64,000 bases of DNA from Bacillus xiapuensis (GTDB taxonomy: Bacteria; Bacillota; Bacilli; Bacillales; Domibacillaceae). Under the pieces are notes generated by a model. It saw only the letters and a program-made list of their open reading frames with translations, did no database searches and was not told the origin of the DNA. Every line of letters starts with the position of its first letter. Position 1 is the stretch's first letter. Location: assembly GCF_002797355.1 (NCBI RefSeq), contig NZ_KZ454939.1:587328-651327 (forward strand), in the 5' to 3' direction. A program made the translations under genes and the position numbers. This document shows positions 25,993-36,275 of this stretch, one piece after another.

Positions 25993-26051
25993 GATGTTGA
26001 GCTTTTTGGGAACAATGACAATAGTGTATTGAAATATGGGTTTTTTTACAG

Positions 26052-26536
26052 ATGCCGATAAAGTTTATTAACATAAAAGTGGGTGTCAGATTGGATGATA
26101 TAATGTGTGTGGTAGAGTCGCTTAGAAGTAAAAAAGGGAAGGTAATCGAAATACCTAAATGGGGTGTGTATCTAAGAAAGCAATGGGAAGGCAGTTTTGC
26201 TAATCATCTTAATGATAAAGAAAAGAAATCTATTTATCTTCATGACCAAGGTGATTATTGTGGCTATTTATGGCATGTATTTAGTTATGAAAAAAAGAAT
26301 TGCTTGAAAGACGAACAAGCCGATATAGCATTTAACAAAGAGCCGAAACAATCCTGTTATGTTTTTTTCAGCACTCCGATGATGCATTGATTCTTGAAAA
26401 CGCTTCTTCATTAACTGTCGATGATTTTGTGAACGAGGAAGATGTGTATGTGGTGGATAAAAACTTTAACTGGACTTATGTGAGAACCCATGAAACAAGC
26501 TGTTATGGTCCTTATTTCAGCAGAAAAAGTCTTTAA
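26052..26536 (+). pseudogene. DUF4275 gene with a frameshift at a T run
   Basis: The first frame (to 26390) gives EIPKWGVYLRKQWEGSFANHL, YLWHVFSYEKKNCLKDEQA and KQSCYVFF; the +1 frame continues ILENASSLTVDDFVNEEDVY and WTYVRTHETSCYGPYFSRK to a stop at 26534-26536. Together they form a complete DUF4275-like protein of ~160 residues. The break falls in a run of seven T (26362-26368); one extra T restores the frame. Either a true frameshift or a sequencing error. Confidence 0.75.
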
Positions 26537-26624
26537 AAGTTGTTGATAGTAAGAGGAGAATTTGTTGTTTCCTTAATCCTTTATTCCTTCCCCCTGTATT
26601 ACTATGTAAAACCAAATTAAACTA

Positions 26625-27117
26625 CTGTGTCATATAACAAACTCTTGCCATAATCAAAACAAAGTGCTGGCACCCTGTGGAAAACGTGTAGGTCAAGGAA
26701 GGAACAAAAGAAAAAACAAAGAGGATGGGAACAAAAGCGCCATCCTCTTTCTCTGTTTGTACTCTTATTAATTCAATCGAAGAAAGAAGAGAGAAATGGT
26801 TAAAGTAGAAAGACATATGAATAATTTTCCGAGAACTGCATCTTTGTAAGAGGGCGGTTGTTTACTTCAAATTACTAAATAAAAAATGGGATAAAATTGT
26901 GTTGTGGAAATTAAACATAAAAGCAAAAGTATTTTTCGTGAGAAGAAATATACTCATTTTTTGTATTGTAATAGGAGTAATTCTATTTATTGAAGATGTT
27001 TTGGTAATGATGATAAAATTTTTTAGCAAGTGCTTTATTCATTTTTCTTGTAAAGAATATAAAAGGGGGGGACGCCAATGGAGATAAAATACCACTTAAC
27101 TGCAGAAGATTATTTAA
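26625..27117. repeat. Diverged direct repeat, copy B
   Basis: This is the second copy of the repeat at 24073-24575. It retains the hairpin, the small hydrophobic ORF and the start of a YcxB-like gene, which is cut off here. Confidence 0.9.
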
Positions 27118-27140
27118 TAGAGTTTAGCTCCTTTATTTGA
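27078..27140 (+). pseudogene. Truncated copy of the YcxB-like gene
   Basis: The frame gives MEIKYHLTAEDYLIEFSSFI and then stops. The first ~13 codons match the intact gene at 24535, after which similarity ends. Confidence 0.75.
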
Positions 27141-27193
27141 TAAAATATTCTGAACTTATAATTTGATAGATCAAATTGTATGGAGGGGTTAAT

Positions 27194-27736
27194 ATGTTTG
27201 TTCATAAAATCGATGAAGATTTATCTTTAAAACTAATGGAATTAAGGGATGGAGAAAGGATATTCGAATTAACCAATAATTCAAGGGAGTATTTAAGAGA
27301 ATGGCTTCCATGGCTAGATACTACAATAAAACTTGAAGATACAGTTGAATTTATAAAAACGTGTTTAAAAGGTTTTGCTGAAAATAAAAGTCTACATACA
27401 GTCATTTTATTCAAAGGGAATATCGTTGGAGTTGCTGGCTTTAATCGTATTAATTGGTCAAACAATACAGCATATATTGGCTATTGGCTTGGGAAAGGGT
27501 ATCAAGGAAATGGTATTATGACAAGGGTTGCAAAAGCATTAACGGATTATGCGTTTACTGAATTAAAATTAAATAAAGTGGAAATTAGGGCTGCGGTGGG
27601 GAATAAGAAAAGTAGAAGTATACCTGAAAGACTAGATTTCGTTAATGAGGGCTGTATTAGAAGAGCAGAATGGTTATACGACCATTATGTTGACCATGTT
27701 ATTTATGGGATACTAGCCGATGAATGGAGTAAATAG
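27194..27736 (+). CDS. GNAT acetyltransferase, RimL/RimJ-like
   Basis: I use the ATG at 27194 behind TGGAGGGG. The 180-residue protein has the layout of ribosomal-protein-type N-acetyltransferases: SREYLREWLPWLDTT near the N-terminus, IVGVAGFNRINWSNNTAYIGYWL, the acetyl-CoA loop GKGYQGNGIMTRVAKAL, LNKVEIRAAVGNKKS and a final FVNEGCIRRAEWLYDHYVDHVIYG. In the canonical loop (Q/R-x-x-G-x-G/A) all key glycines are present. The substrate is unknown. Confidence 0.88.
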   Translation: MFVHKIDEDLSLKLMELRDGERIFELTNNSREYLREWLPWLDTTIKLEDTVEFIKTCLKGFAENKSLHTVILFKGNIVGVAGFNRINWSNNTAYIGYWLGKGYQGNGIMTRVAKALTDYAFTELKLNKVEIRAAVGNKKSRSIPERLDFVNEGCIRRAEWLYDHYVDHVIYGILADEWSK

Positions 27737-27859
27737 AAAAAGTATTAAGAAAAATGTCTCTTCGCCATTGTTTGTGATGTGCACAGAATTCCGACAATAA
27801 GCTAGCTGGATTGGTGCCTGCTCAAATTCTCTCCCAGACTATCCACCAACTATGCTCCC

Positions 27860-28253
27860 CAAAATGATGAAGAAGGAGAGGGGCTGGGACACCTGTTTTT
27901 CGTAAGTTTTCCCTGTGCACTCCCAAAATACACGTAGGCTAAAGCGGTGACGGATTCTATATCCGAATGCTCGCCGTTTTATATTCTTAATTTTGTAATT
28001 CGCCCCTTCAGTTCTTCCATTCGTATATGCTGTTTTAAAGTACTGCATAAACTGTGGCCGCCGTTTGCGCCACTTGATGAAAGGATTCAAAATGACTGCT
28101 CCAAGCTAACTGTAGCCATTCCGTTAATAAAACTTCGGCTGATTCGTAATCTACAGAAGATTCGTTCAACGGTGGAATACGCCATGTTGAATTTTCGACT
28201 AATGTCTTGAATGGTCGTGCCGAGAACTTGTTCATAAATAAAGTGAAATGTAA
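27860..28253 (-). pseudogene. ISL3-family transposase remnant
   Basis: On the minus strand, fragments read VTFHFIYEQVLG and FNMAYSTVERIF (helix-turn-helix part), then KWRKRRPQFMQYFKTAYTN and GRTEGANYKIKNIKRRAFGY with RHRFSLRVFWECTG (catalytic C-terminus). The region between, which would hold most of the DDE domain, is deleted, and frames shift between pieces. It abuts the 3' end of the AraC gene. Terminal inverted repeats are not evident. Confidence 0.75.
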
Positions 28254-29102
28254 CTATTTTGGTATTATAGGAACCCAAAGCTCACTATTAGGAACTCTAT
28301 CAGGCGCTAATTGATTCTCAATACAAGGCAGGTCTGCCAATTCGTATCCTGAACTGGGTAGCCACTCCGTATATAGACGCTTCCAAGCATCAGTAATATT
28401 AGGGAAAACAGCCCATGTACTTTTAGGTATCACTATTTTCTCCATATCGTTAGAGAATTCATTTTTATAACGGCAACCCATAAAATAATCAAAGTCTTCA
28501 TCTGTGATTGAAGCCTGTGTTCCACATACACCTAAAATCCCTTCCATATTGCATTGTGGATTTTCCCAAGACATATCAATGAGTCGTTGTAACAATCCGT
28601 TCTTATTTGCATCCTCCCATAATTTAGGTATAATACTAAAAGCATCATTTGTAACGACTTTTTGTTTAACTCCGACAATCTCAATCTCAAAATCTAAAAC
28701 TTCAATTCTATAGTCCATTTCTACATCCCCTTTAATCGTAATTTGAAAGGAAAGTCTCGGAAAGGCTTTTAATTCAATCCCTTTACTTCGGGCCACTGTT
28801 GGAACAACTCCATGGAGGTTCTTAAAAGCACGACTGAAGGAATCGGGAGAATCATATCCATACTTAAGGGCAAGGTCAATGATTCTAACAGCAGTGTTTT
28901 TTTGAAGTTCAAATGCCGCTTGTGATAAACGTCTCCGCCTAATATATTCTGATAAAGACACCCCTGTCATAGACGAAAACATTCTTGGAAAATGATACTC
29001 AGGACAGCAAGCCAGTCTTGCTACTTCTTTGGCATCTATTTCACCCGATAAATTTTTTTCAATATAATCCATTGCTCTATTTATTCTCTCTAACCAATCC
29101 AT
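28254..29102 (-). CDS. AraC-family regulator with GyrI-like effector domain
   Basis: The 282-residue protein has two N-terminal helix-turn-helix motifs (residues ~1-105: IDAKEVARLACCPEYHFPRM, IIDLALKYGYDSPDSFSRAFK) and a C-terminal effector-binding domain (~125-282: YRIEVLDFEIEIVGVKQKVV, WAVFPNITDAWKRLYTEWLP), as in Rob/SoxS-related multidrug sensors of Bacillus. The minus-strand start is preceded by AAAGGAG. Its stop touches an IS remnant, so the last residues could be non-native. Confidence 0.88.
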   Translation of the reverse strand: MDWLERINRAMDYIEKNLSGEIDAKEVARLACCPEYHFPRMFSSMTGVSLSEYIRRRRLSQAAFELQKNTAVRIIDLALKYGYDSPDSFSRAFKNLHGVVPTVARSKGIELKAFPRLSFQITIKGDVEMDYRIEVLDFEIEIVGVKQKVVTNDAFSIIPKLWEDANKNGLLQRLIDMSWENPQCNMEGILGVCGTQASITDEDFDYFMGCRYKNEFSNDMEKIVIPKSTWAVFPNITDAWKRLYTEWLPSSGYELADLPCIENQLAPDRVPNSELWVPIIPK

Positions 29103-29300
29103 TTTCTTCTCCTTTCAACAACGAATATTATATGAAAAAGAAATCTTTTGTCCGACATTTTCTGCACAAAAAATATCGGATAAAATTACTCAATTTACTT
29201 AATTCAATTATCTTAAGAAAATATCCTTCTTGAACTAACCTGCCCGTTAGTTGAAAAGGAATAGCTCTCTTCCTCTATCGCACCTGCTTACTCAACTACG

Positions 29301-29810
29301 TTAGGCATCCTGTTTACCGTTGCTGCTAGTTTTTATAAAGCCAATCAATTCTTCACCAAAAGCATTGATTTTCATTTCTCCAATTCCATGAATAGTTTTC
29401 AAAACAACCAGATTACATGGTTGTTTTAGAATTAATTCTTCCAATGGTTTGTTGCTAAATATGTGAAATGCTTTTACGTTTTGTCCTGTTGCTAATTTCA
29501 TCCGAAATCGTTTCAATGTCTCTTCTAAATCGTTATTATTTGTATTAACTGATACCATCAATTCATTGCTTTCATTTTGTTTACTGATTGTTTCTTCTAA
29601 TAACTTCATTTCTACCATACGATTATCCAAAAAATGAACTGGCGATGATTTTTCGAGTTCTTGTTTTATATATCCCACTAAACCGTCTACACGTAGTATT
29701 TTTTTCTTTACATGTTCACTTGTTTTTTTCGTATTGATAACCGTTTTAATATTTGAAAAAACAACGACACTTTTTATTGGTGTTCGTGTAACTGCACCTA
29801 TGTCTCTCAT
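29301..29810 (-). pseudogene. N-terminally truncated NERD/HRDC protein
   Basis: The 169-residue frame starts inside what should be a NERD nuclease domain (RTPIKSVVVFSNIKTVINT is the typical end of it) and ends with a complete HRDC domain (ETLKRFRMKLATGQNVKAFHIF, then LNLVVLKTIHGIGEMK-like). The frame is open for only 14 codons upstream, then a TAA occurs, and the catalytic NERD part is absent. Such proteins are usually ~300 residues. Probably a remnant, though an internal ATG keeps it readable. Confidence 0.6.
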
Positions 29811-29967
29811 ATAAGATTCAAAAACTTCTTCTTCAGAAGGAGATTCGTGATCTTATGGTGAAGGGTTTTTTTATAAAATTGAAAAAATAATTACTTTTAA
29901 CTAGGTAAATATAGTGATATTGTAAGTGTAATGGTAAAAAAGTTTCATTAATGGAAGAGGGGATCAT

Positions 29968-30471
29968 ATGCAAGTGAGGAAAGCGGATTTTCAATATGGA
30001 GCGCTATTATCTGTGCTAATCAACTCAGGCAATCCGCCTATTTTGGTTGGAGAAAGTGACAAGAGAAATATTTATCAAATTGATACAAATCGCGGCAGTT
30101 ATTATATTTACGCCAAATATCGATTAAAGAACGTGAACAATTTAGATCGCATTAATTGGAACTTTTCATTTACAGAGGCTGAAATTCAAGAAATAAGAAG
30201 TTTATTGGAAGAAGGAAAAAATGTACGGTTTGCTTTCGTCTGTTCGGCGATAAAAGGAACAACGGATCGCTATGAAATAGTATTAGCGGATGCTGATCAA
30301 GTTAGACAGTGCATTAATATTTACGGTAACTGTAATGGGGCAAAAAGATTGAATGTAGTATATATCAAGAATCACAGATATTTGCAAATTTACGGCAGTG
30401 ATCGAGCCGACAAAATTGAAGATATTTCCAATACCATCCGTGTGGATCGTGATTGGATGAGCAGATTATAA
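29968..30471 (+). CDS. Hypothetical protein
   Basis: The 167-residue frame starts at an ATG with AGAGGGGATC upstream and ends at a hairpin. It has mixed alpha/beta character: NPPILVGESDKRNIYQIDTN, YYIYAKYRLKNVNNLDRINW, a helical FTEAEIQEIRSLLEEGKNVR and VRFAFVCSAIKG. I do not recognise the family. The N-terminal third might suit a nuclease or DNA-binding fold, but I see no catalytic motif that I trust. Confidence 0.55.
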   Translation: MQVRKADFQYGALLSVLINSGNPPILVGESDKRNIYQIDTNRGSYYIYAKYRLKNVNNLDRINWNFSFTEAEIQEIRSLLEEGKNVRFAFVCSAIKGTTDRYEIVLADADQVRQCINIYGNCNGAKRLNVVYIKNHRYLQIYGSDRADKIEDISNTIRVDRDWMSRL

Positions 30472-30492
30472 AGGCATATTATCGCCTTTTAA
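30470..30492 (+). terminator. Short intrinsic hairpin
   Basis: AAAGGC pairs with GCCTTT across 8 nt, followed by TAACG. It overlaps the end of the preceding gene and is weak. Confidence 0.45.
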
Positions 30493-30979
30493 CGCCTTCA
30501 GTTAGCGGTAAAAAAGAGACTTAAAGGTGGCAAAAATGGACTATTATCACATGATTGATAACAAACAAAATGGTTTAGTTGTTGAGGTGTTAAAAGGCAT
30601 ATAGAAAAAGGCAGCAAGCATTGATAGCAGCTGCCTATTTTGCGCTATATGCGCTTTGTTAGGCTCACCGCTATTTTTGTAAAAGAAAGGCTGCATACTA
30701 GAGTCGGCAGATAAGCGCTTCCTCCTCAAATCATCTATTCAAACTATGAAGGAATCTTTAAATAAACACTATTTAGCGAAGAAACAGGGGGCTGCCAACG
30801 AAATTGTTACTAATAGAAACCATTTTAATGAGAGAGTCTTCCGTGTCAGAAAAAGAAGCAAGAGGATATAAACAAGCCTCTCATTACTTTGAAATGATCT
30901 AGCTGTATAGTCAATTGCAAGATCAAAATGAATAGATAAATATTTAAAAGTTAAATTCGATAGAAGTAGGAGATTTATT
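30493..30979. other. Intergenic stretch without a supported gene
   Basis: I see only short frames. One hairpin-like pair (GGCAGC...GCTGCC, about 30610-30635) is present. AT-rich; likely residue of deleted genes plus the promoter of the downstream defence-like gene. Confidence 0.6.
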
Positions 30980-33529
30980 ATGAGCGAATTACAATCACTT
31001 TCTGAATTGTATCAAAATAAACTGTTTCGCATTCCAGATTATCAAAGAGGATATGCCTGGAAGAAGAGCCAGCTTGCGGACTTTTGGGATGATGTAATGA
31101 ACCTGCAGGAGGACAGATATCACTATACGGGTTTGCTTTCTTTGAAAGCAGTTCCAAAGTCAGAAACAAAAAGCTGGGCGAACGATAGGTGGTTACTAGA
31201 GTCGGGCTATAAAGCTTATCACGTTGTTGATGGTCAACAACGTCTAACGACTTTTTCTATACTGGTAAACGAAATAGTTTCTTTCGTGAAAAACTTAGAG
31301 TGTAATGTTGATAAAAGTGAAGATGAGATTGTTCTTTGTTATCAAAGCTTAAAATCCTTACGCTCTAAATATATATCGCAGAAGCGCCCTCCGCAGGATC
31401 TGATCACAACGTACTTGTTTGGATATGAAGAGGATAATCCTAGTGCTGATTATCTTATTTTTAAAGTATATGAAGAGCCTTACAGTGGAGCAGTTAACGA
31501 AACATACTATACACAAAATTTAAAATATACAAAGAATTTTTTTGCTGATTGCCTTGAAAAGCTGTATACAGATGAAGGTATTGAAGGTATAGAAGCCTTA
31601 TTTCGTAAACTTACACTGCAGTTAATGTTTAATATTCATGAAATTGAAGATGATTACGATGTTTTCGTAGCTTTTGAGACGATGAATAATCGAGGAAAGA
31701 AACTAACGAATCTTGAGCTGCTAAAGAATCGACTTATATATCTGACTACACTATATGATGATTCTCAATTGGATGTGATGGATAAAGCGGAATTGAGAAA
31801 ACAAATAAATGATGCATGGAAAGAGGTTTATTACCAGCTTGGCCGCAATCAACACTCACCACTTTCTGATGACGAATTTCTAAGAGCTCATTGGATACTA
31901 TATTTTCAATATTCTCGTAGAAAAGGAGACGACTATATAAAGTTTTTACTGAATAAATTCTCTGCAAAGAATATATTTGATAAGCAGGTAATTGCGATTG
32001 AGGAAGAAATTCCAGATTCTACGGATACTGAAGTTGAAGAATACGACGATGATATTCCGCAATTTGCAGATGATGATACAGTCATAACAATAAGCAAGCT
32101 TGAACCGAATGAAATTGCAGCTTATGTTAATAGTTTGAAAGACGTAGCAAAATACTGGTTTCAATCCTACTTTCCGGAATTCAGTGATTTAACTTATAAA
32201 GAAAAGATTTGGTTAGAGCGTCTTAATCGAGTTGGAATTGGATATTTTAGACCACTTGTTACTGCGGCGCTTGCATTAAATTCAAGTGTTTCTTCTGATG
32301 AACGTGTTGATTTATTTCGTGCTATTGAACGTTTTATCTTTTTATCTTTCCGAATGGCAGCTTTTCAATCAAGTTATAAAAGTAGTGATTATTACAGAAA
32401 ATCTCGTAATTTATATACGGGAGCTCTGGCAATTAGCGAAGTTACAAAATCTTTGATAGAAACAGCTAATAAAGATATGGATTATGCAATTAAAACCTTT
32501 ATGACTCGAATTGATAAGCGATTTTCTAACGGTGACGGATTTTATGGTTGGCGTGATTTACGCTATCTTCTATTCGAATATGAATTTGATAGAGCTGAAC
32601 AAACTGGCATTGAAAAGCTTGGCTGGGCACCGTTTACAAAAGTGGAAAAAGACAAAGTTACGATTGAGCATATATTGCCTCAGACACCAACAAAATGGTA
32701 TTGGAGGAATCAGTTCCGCCAATTTACGGATGATGAAATCAAAATATTATCAGGTTCCCTTGGGAATCTTCTGCCATTATCGCAGAGTGTAAATTCTGCT
32801 TTACAGAATGATAGTTTTGAAGATAAGAAAGTATCAAAGGCAAATGGACGTCGTGGTTATGAATATGGTTCACACTCTGAAATTGAAGTGTCACATGAAT
32901 CCGATTGGGATGCCGGACGTATCTTGGAACGTGGTATGAAAATGCTGAGGTTCATTGAGAAGCGCTGGGATATACGCTTTAAAGATCAAGAACAAATGAT
33001 AGAGTTGCTTCACATTTCGTTTGTAAATGATGAACGTGAGGATGTCCCAGAAATAGATAGAACAGAATTTGATGAAACAAATGGCGCTGCAACTGGGATT
33101 AAGGAATTATCAGAACGTCATTTGCTAAGGATGGATTTTTGGACACATTTCGTTCGGTATTGTCAAGAAAACGGACGGGGCGAAGATATTGCTACTCGGA
33201 AGCCATCGCATGATGATTGGTATGATGTAGCAGTTGGTAGCCCTGATTATCATATTTTCTTCCAGCTCTTTAGAAAGAAAACACTGCGAATTGGGATTTA
33301 TGTATATCGTCCTGAATATTTTTCTAAGCTTGAAGCAAGAAAGACTGAAATTGAAAGCATATTTGGTGCTCCTCTAGAGTGGTATACGAGCAGGGAAAAA
33401 AGCATTGCCAAGAGAATCCTTTACTCAGAAGAACGAGATATTCACAACTCTGAATTGTATCAGCAGCATTTTGAATGGCTCATCAATCACTTTGATAAGC
33501 TTAAAAAAGCTCTTGACACAACCGTTTAA
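30980..33529 (+). CDS. DUF262/DUF1524/DUF4268 protein, GmrSD-like restriction endonuclease
   Basis: The 849-residue protein begins with a DUF262 (ParB-like) domain: [21 protein letters not shown] and [17 protein letters not shown] (DGQQR at 84-88), used for nucleotide-driven cleavage control in GmrS-type proteins. A DUF1524 HNH-like domain follows near 555-620 ([29 protein letters not shown]). The C-terminal ~130 residues ([43 protein letters not shown]) match DUF4268. Such fusions act as type IV restriction enzymes against modified phage DNA. The ATG follows GTAGGAG. Confidence 0.85.
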   Translation: MSELQSLSELYQNKLFRIPDYQRGYAWKKSQLADFWDDVMNLQEDRYHYTGLLSLKAVPKSETKSWANDRWLLESGYKAYHVVDGQQRLTTFSILVNEIVSFVKNLECNVDKSEDEIVLCYQSLKSLRSKYISQKRPPQDLITTYLFGYEEDNPSADYLIFKVYEEPYSGAVNETYYTQNLKYTKNFFADCLEKLYTDEGIEGIEALFRKLTLQLMFNIHEIEDDYDVFVAFETMNNRGKKLTNLELLKNRLIYLTTLYDDSQLDVMDKAELRKQINDAWKEVYYQLGRNQHSPLSDDEFLRAHWILYFQYSRRKGDDYIKFLLNKFSAKNIFDKQVIAIEEEIPDSTDTEVEEYDDDIPQFADDDTVITISKLEPNEIAAYVNSLKDVAKYWFQSYFPEFSDLTYKEKIWLERLNRVGIGYFRPLVTAALALNSSVSSDERVDLFRAIERFIFLSFRMAAFQSSYKSSDYYRKSRNLYTGALAISEVTKSLIETANKDMDYAIKTFMTRIDKRFSNGDGFYGWRDLRYLLFEYEFDRAEQTGIEKLGWAPFTKVEKDKVTIEHILPQTPTKWYWRNQFRQFTDDEIKILSGSLGNLLPLSQSVNSALQNDSFEDKKVSKANGRRGYEYGSHSEIEVSHESDWDAGRILERGMKMLRFIEKRWDIRFKDQEQMIELLHISFVNDEREDVPEIDRTEFDETNGAATGIKELSERHLLRMDFWTHFVRYCQENGRGEDIATRKPSHDDWYDVAVGSPDYHIFFQLFRKKTLRIGIYVYRPEYFSKLEARKTEIESIFGAPLEWYTSREKSIAKRILYSEERDIHNSELYQQHFEWLINHFDKLKKALDTTV

Positions 33530-33548
33530 TGATGGGAGGGAAAACTGA

Positions 33549-33953
33549 TTGATTGGTGCAATCATTGGGGATATAGTTGGTTCTCGATTTGAATTTAATA
33601 ATCATCGAGATAAAGACTTCGAACTATTTACGGAAGATTGCCAGGTGACAGATGATAGTATCATGACTCTTGCAGTGGCAAAAGCCATTATGGAAGCAGA
33701 GAAAATAATCAAACTTTCAATTGGAGGATATGATGTTGATAGCGGCTATTATTTGCTAATTGAAAAAATGGCCATTAAATATATGCAGGAAATCGGGCGT
33801 AAATACCCCAATTGCGGTTACGGCGGGTTGTTTTCGAAATGGGTTTTTAGCGATGATCCTCACCCTTACAACAGCTTTGGAAATGGTGCGGCTACATTAC
33901 CCTTGAAGCGATGGGATCAGCTGGTCTTGTTTTTTGATCGCGGCAGCAACTAA
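33549..33953 (+). pseudogene. ADP-ribosylglycohydrolase, truncated
   Basis: The frame starts at TTG behind GGGAGGG, 19 bp after the GmrSD-like gene. It gives MIGAIIGDIVGSRFEFNNHR, then CQVTDDSIMTLAVAKAIM (metal-binding TDDS) and PYNSFGNGAATLPLKRW before ending at 134 residues. The family is normally ~260-300 residues, so the C-terminal half with its second metal site is gone. The junction near FGNGAA suggests a frameshift or deletion. It may once have formed an operon with the upstream gene. Confidence 0.75.
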
Positions 33954-34794
33954 ATATTTGATGAGTAAAACGAAGCGGCAAATAGTGTAAGATAAGAGGT
34001 TGATAACTTTGAAATTCCAGACGAATCTATTACACCTTTTTTTGAATCAATAGTTGAAAGAAATACACCTATTGTCAATACGTTCTGAAGGAATCAGAAA
34101 ATGTACAGCGACTGGCATTTCTCTGATAGATGGTGATCTGCAGTGGTTCTGATAAAAAGACACATAAGTATCCAACCAGTGAACTTCCCCCCGAATAATG
34201 CACACCTTAAAAGAACTTATACGGGCGAAAGTTCAGATTGATTGAAATGCTTTTGGGTTTAAGGCCCAGATCATCATCAGTCCTTTAAATAAAGAGTCTT
34301 TAACGCTATTTTTTATGTATCGATAGGCCTAAGCTTGCCAGCTGCGTTCACTTAGCAATTTATTCATCCCATTTATTTCTTATCACTTAACTTCAGAAGG
34401 GAAACTTCAATTAATAAGTTTACAATTTTTTACTTTCATCATATAATGTGGGCATATATTATTATTATTCCTTTGTAATCTGCTAAGCAAATAAGACTAT
34501 TGGGTCGTCGCAAGAAATTGTTTGTTACACAAGAAAAGGATAGGAGGTGTTAAGAAATATCTCCAGAAAAAGATACTTAAAAAGACTTGGAAAAATAAGT
34601 GAAAGTGAAATACATATTTTTAAAGTTACATAAATTAAGATTAAAATCAATTGAATAGATACAGCAGCTTAAAGGGAAAATGAGCTCAATCCTCTATTAT
34701 TTCTATTGTTGAAACAAGTCGTTTAACTATAGAGGAAAATGAAAGCTCACTAAGATGAATTAAATTTCAAGTCTTTTAATGGGGAGATGAGACG
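33954..34794. other. Long intergenic stretch without a supported gene
   Basis: About 840 bp of AT-rich sequence with stops in all frames. I find no coherent protein fragment, tRNA or strong hairpin. It may be decayed IS or gene debris. Confidence 0.6.
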
Positions 34795-35727
34795 GTGATT
34801 TTAAAGAAAAAATATTTAAGCATGTTGCCAGCTATTACTTTTTTAATCCTGTTAGCAGCTTGTGGGGGATCTGAGAAAGATAAGCTAATTGGAGCTTGGA
34901 AATTAGTTGTAGATGATAACATAGCGACATACCTAGAATTTGGCGAAGAAAGGTTAATAAAAAGATCTCAATCAGATGATAGCCCGTTGACTGCTGAGTA
35001 TATAATAACCGAAGCACAAGATGACAACTTCGTAATTGAAGTTATCAACCCAGAAAATGGATCTATCCAATTTTTCTTGGAAGGTCACTTTGAAAATAAA
35101 AATAAAATAAAAATTTTAGAAACTGCGAAGGGGCCAGCAGAAAATAGTGAATTAATCAGAGTGGATAATATAGCGGAAGAAAGAGAAAAAGAAGAGAAGA
35201 GATTACAAGAAGAGAAGAAAAAAGAACTAGCAGAAGAACAGGAAAAAAATAAAAAATTACAAGAAGAAAAGGAAAAAGAACTAGAAGAAGAAAAGGAAAA
35301 AGATAAAAGATTACAAGAAGAAAAAGAATTAGCAGAAGAACAGGAAAAAGAGACAGTAAAACGACAAGCTGCTGAAAAGAATAGTTTCAAAAAGGAGTAC
35401 TTGCAGAAGGCGGATAATCTTGAGAACAGGATTATAGGGGAAGCTAAAAAATTTAGTGCACATGATATGACAGCTGGATTCTATGGTCAATATTATCATG
35501 ATTGGGATGATTTATTACAAGAAGTTTGGGGTGTATTAAGAAATACGTTATCGAGTGATGCATTTGAAACATTAAAATCAGAGCAAATAGAATGGATTAA
35601 GATGAAAGAGCGAAATTTTGCTGAAATTCCAAAGGAACCAGCCTCAGAAAGGGCTAGAGGAATGGATTATTTAGCATTTGAAACGAAAGAGAGAACTTAC
35701 TATCTAATTGAAAATTATATGGACTAA
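34795..35727 (+). CDS. Lipoprotein with LprI-like C-terminal domain
   Basis: The gene starts at GTG behind GGGGAGATGAG. The 310-residue product has a signal peptide with a lipobox (LILLAAC, Cys about residue 23), so it should be anchored outside the membrane. Residues ~30-120 form a lipocalin-like/DUF domain (LIGAWKLVVDDNIATYLEF). Residues ~125-195 are almost entirely Glu/Lys/Gln repeats. The rest (LQKADNLENRIIGEA, AFETLKSEQIEWIKMKE, ERTYYLIENYMD) matches the LprI-type lysozyme-inhibitor domain. Confidence 0.8.
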   Translation: MILKKKYLSMLPAITFLILLAACGGSEKDKLIGAWKLVVDDNIATYLEFGEERLIKRSQSDDSPLTAEYIITEAQDDNFVIEVINPENGSIQFFLEGHFENKNKIKILETAKGPAENSELIRVDNIAEEREKEEKRLQEEKKKELAEEQEKNKKLQEEKEKELEEEKEKDKRLQEEKELAEEQEKETVKRQAAEKNSFKKEYLQKADNLENRIIGEAKKFSAHDMTAGFYGQYYHDWDDLLQEVWGVLRNTLSSDAFETLKSEQIEWIKMKERNFAEIPKEPASERARGMDYLAFETKERTYYLIENYMD

Positions 35728-35856
35728 TACGCCTGAAACCAAATTAAATGGAAATAAAGAGGCACATGTGTAAGCAGCCACCTATATCAAGCACATCATA
35801 AAAATGAGCTTCCATCTCACTCCACCGCAACATTTGTCATAGAACCTAAAGTGTAA

Positions 35857-36141
35857 GAATGCGAAGACTGTTCCGGTTGCTCGTAGAAAGAGCGATGTAC
35901 GAAAGTGAAAGGCAATCGTCAAGTCCATTGGAAGATGATTTTTGAAGAAATGAAAGCCAAGGCCAAAACAGCCCTTGAATGTGAGGAGAACGCCACGATC
36001 TGCGCTCGGCGAAAAGTCGAAGTCCAAAGTGTGTTTGGTTACATCAAGGACAATTGGCCGTTCCGCAGATTTTCCTTGCGGGGGATCGGCAAGGTACACA
36101 CGGAATTCGGGATTATGGCTATAGCTCACAACCCCTTGTAA
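35857..36141 (+). pseudogene. IS1182-family transposase C-terminal remnant
   Basis: The frame reads CEDCSGCS, a stop, then KERCTKVKGNRQVHWK, ARRKVEVQSVFGYIKDNWPF and RRFSLRGIGKVHTEFGIMAI. This is the zinc-finger and C-terminal end of IS1182-type transposases. The N-terminal catalytic part is absent. Confidence 0.8.
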
Positions 36142-36190
36142 GTAGCCGGCATCCGCCAGCTGCTTTCAGAAAAATATCGGAAACCGCCAA

Positions 36191-36238
36191 AAAGAGGTGG
36201 AAAAAAACGAGTCGTTTTTCTCCACCTCTTTTATTTTA
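36191..36238 (+). terminator. Strong hairpin with T tail
   Basis: AAAGAGGTGG pairs with CCACCTCTTT, extended inward by A-rich/T-rich pairs around GAGTCG, then TTATTTT. It may belong to the IS1182 remnant's end, and could also act on the erm gene that approaches from the right. Confidence 0.75.
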
Positions 36239-36275
36239 GGGACTTATTGGACGGTCCCGTTTTGTGGTGCTTCAC

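Noticed and set aside
35085..35390. Ser/Phe-rich frame antisense to the charged lipoprotein repeat
   Set aside because: It is the mirror of Glu/Lys codons and has no coding features.
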